Assembly: GCF_900187615.1 (NCBI RefSeq)
Contig: NZ_FYDO01000010.1
Span: 116,949-180,948 of the forward strand
Length of the DNA stretch: 64,000 nucleotides
Source: Pseudomonas sp. Irchel s3f7
GTDB lineage: Bacteria > Pseudomonadota > Gammaproteobacteria > Pseudomonadales > Pseudomonadaceae
Direction of reading: 5' to 3'
Part shown: positions 59,169 to 64,000 of the stretch, piece after piece
How the letters are laid out: each line of letters opens with the position of its first letter
How positions within the stretch are numbered: the first letter of the stretch is position 1
Translations under genes and position numbers: made by a program
The notes under the pieces: generated by a model
The model's database searches: none
What the model saw: the letters and a program-made list of their open reading frames with translations, nothing else
Told to the model about the DNA's origin: nothing

Positions 59169-60272
59169 ATGCATTTCACCATTCAACGCGAAGCCCTGTT
59201 GAAACCCCTGCAACTGGTCGCAGGCGTCGTCGAACGCCGACAGACCTTGCCGGTGCTCTCCAACGTGCTGCTGGTTGTCGAAGGCCAGCAATTGTCGCTG
59301 ACCGGTACCGACCTGGAAGTCGAGCTGGTCGGTCGTGTTCAACTCGAAGAGCCGGCAGATCCAGGTTCCATCACCGTGCCGGCGCGCAAGCTGATGGACA
59401 TCTGCAAGAGCCTGCCAAACGATGCGCTGATCGACATCAAGGTCGATGAGCAGAAGCTCGTGGTGAAAGCCGGTCGTAGCCGTTTCACCCTGTCGACCCT
59501 GCCAGCCAATGACTTCCCGACGGTGGAAGAAGGCCCGGGTTCGCTGACGTGCAGCCTTGAGCAAAGCAAGCTGCGCCGCCTGATCGAACGCACCAGCTTC
59601 GCCATGGCCCAGCAGGACGTGCGTTACTACCTCAACGGCATGCTGCTGGAAGTTTCCGCTGGCGTGATTCGCGCCGTGGCCACCGACGGTCACCGTCTGG
59701 CCATGTGCTCGATGCAGGCGGATATCGGTCAGCCGGATCGTCACCAGGTCATCGTGCCGCGCAAAGGTATCCTTGAACTGGCACGCCTGCTCACCGAGCC
59801 CGATGGCAACGTCAGCATCGTGCTGGGTCAGCATCACATCCGCGCCACCACCGGCGAATTCACCTTCACCTCGAAACTGGTCGACGGCAAATTCCCGGAC
59901 TACGAGCGCGTTCTGCCGAAGGGTGGCGACAAGCTCGTACTGGGTGACCGTCAGGCTCTGCGTGAAGCATTCAGCCGTACTGCGATTCTGTCCAACGAGA
60001 AGTACCGCGGTATCCGTCTGCAACTGGCGGCGGGTCAGCTGAAAATCCAGGCGAACAACCCGGAGCAGGAAGAGGCTGAAGAAGAAGTGGGCGTTGAGTA
60101 CAACGGCGGCTCCCTGGAAATCGGCTTCAACGTGAGCTACCTGCTCGACGTATTGGGCGTGATGACCACTGAGCAGGTTCGTCTGATCCTGTCCGACTCC
60201 AACAGCAGCGCGCTGGTCCAAGAGTCCGACAACGACGACTCGGCCTACGTTGTCATGCCGATGCGTCTGTAA
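59169..60272 (+). CDS. dnaN: DNA polymerase III beta sliding clamp
   Basis: Ring-shaped processivity clamp, 367 residues. Starts MHFTIQREALLKPLQLVAGVVERRQTLPVLSNVLL and ends in YVVMPMRL; typical dimer ring segments NGMLLEVSAGVIRAVATDGHRLAM are visible. It follows dnaA by 36 bp with AAGGGA before the ATG. Confidence 0.98.
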   Translation: MHFTIQREALLKPLQLVAGVVERRQTLPVLSNVLLVVEGQQLSLTGTDLEVELVGRVQLEEPADPGSITVPARKLMDICKSLPNDALIDIKVDEQKLVVKAGRSRFTLSTLPANDFPTVEEGPGSLTCSLEQSKLRRLIERTSFAMAQQDVRYYLNGMLLEVSAGVIRAVATDGHRLAMCSMQADIGQPDRHQVIVPRKGILELARLLTEPDGNVSIVLGQHHIRATTGEFTFTSKLVDGKFPDYERVLPKGGDKLVLGDRQALREAFSRTAILSNEKYRGIRLQLAAGQLKIQANNPEQEEAEEEVGVEYNGGSLEIGFNVSYLLDVLGVMTTEQVRLILSDSNSSALVQESDNDDSAYVVMPMRL

Positions 60273-60292
60273 TCATGTTCAGCAGAAGCTAG

Positions 60293-63819
<3,527 letters not shown>

Positions 63820-63837
63820 TCCCGGTCGGCACCAACG

Positions 63838-63872
63838 AAAAAAGGCCAACGCATATGCGTTGGCCTTTTTTT
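63838..63872 (+). terminator. Terminator of gyrB
   Basis: AAAAGGCCAACGC, ATAT, GCGTTGGCCTTTTTTT: perfect stem with a long T-run, 19 bp after the stop. Confidence 0.95.
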
Positions 63873-63906
63873 AGGTTCTTCACGGAATCCCGGGAAACAC
63901 AGAAAC

Positions 63907-63969
63907 AAGAACGCCGATTTGATTGATGATGTTCGTGCGAGCAAACACATCTAACAAACCGGCGTTCTT
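63907..63969. repeat. Inverted repeat before the last partial gene
   Basis: AAGAACGCCG (63907-63916) is exactly complementary to CGGCGTTCTT (63960-63969), separated by 43 bp. The right arm ends directly before the ATG of the partial gene, so a long-range RNA hairpin would hide its ribosome site, as in some insertion-sequence leader regions. Confidence 0.55.
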
Positions 63970-64000
63970 ATGCGCGATATTAATACTTTCCTTCCTTTTT
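63970..64000 (+). CDS. Start of an unidentified gene (partial)
   Basis: ATG at 63970 opens a frame reading MRDINTFLPF to the window edge. Only ten codons are visible. The sequence is AT-richer than the neighbouring chromosome and the gene is not the one I expect after gyrB in most pseudomonads (gmhB or acyltransferase genes). A transposase is a possible reading but cannot be shown from ten residues. Confidence 0.35.
   Translation, partial: MRDINTFLPF

Overview
The window is chromosomal DNA of a Pseudomonas, most likely of the P. fluorescens complex. The evidence is the high-GC Pseudomonas coding style, protein sequences typical of the genus, the order glmS-glmR-glmU-atp operon-parBA-rsmG-mnmG-mnmE-yidC-yidD-rnpA-rpmH-dnaA-dnaN-recF-gyrB, Pseudomonas parS sites and REP/REPIN elements. 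It contains the replication origin region; no tRNA, rRNA or CRISPR array was seen.

Right part (about 36.8-63.8 kb) is the conserved origin core. Genes left of rpmH lie on the minus strand and dnaA-dnaN-recF-gyrB on the plus strand, so transcription runs away from the rpmH-dnaA gap. That gap (57056-57620) and the mnmG-mnmE gap (52584-53132) both hold DnaA-box clusters next to AT-rich DNA. ParA/ParB and four 16-bp parS palindromes form the segregation system; every parS lies inside a coding sequence. The full F1Fo ATP synthase operon (atpIBEFHAGDC) and the glucosamine pathway genes glmS, glmR and glmU lie between.

Left part (1-36.7 kb) is more accessory. In order it holds: the N-terminal part of a membrane PAS sensor, uvrD, a Tim44-like protein, an SMI1/KNR4 protein, a KefB-type antiporter, a thioesterase, pdxY, a DUF3301 protein and a first CobW GTPase. 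Next comes a zinc-starvation block: a ZigA-type CobW GTPase and folE2 diverge from a near-perfect Zur operator. After a DUF3617 protein, cls and cfaB, there is a four-gene minus-strand operon with 4-bp start/stop overlaps at every junction. It encodes a polytopic SPFH protein, an SPFH protein with 16 histidines in its first 32 residues, a third SPFH protein, and a P1B-type metal ATPase without a metal-binding HMA domain. A second Zur-like palindrome lies 37 nt before the first start codon. This looks like a zinc-responsive membrane-microdomain metal transporter and is the most interesting system in the window.

The rest of the left part holds an orphan lipoamide dehydrogenase, Lrp and LysE genes, a TPR-like/DUF3142 pair of unknown role, a PNPOx-fold protein, a GST, a LysR regulator, and a four-gene efflux operon (AI-2E-type permease, NodT outer membrane factor, HlyD adaptor, DUF2955 membrane protein). 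After gyrB the last ~100 bp look foreign: an AT-richer stretch with an inverted repeat and the first codons of an unidentified gene.
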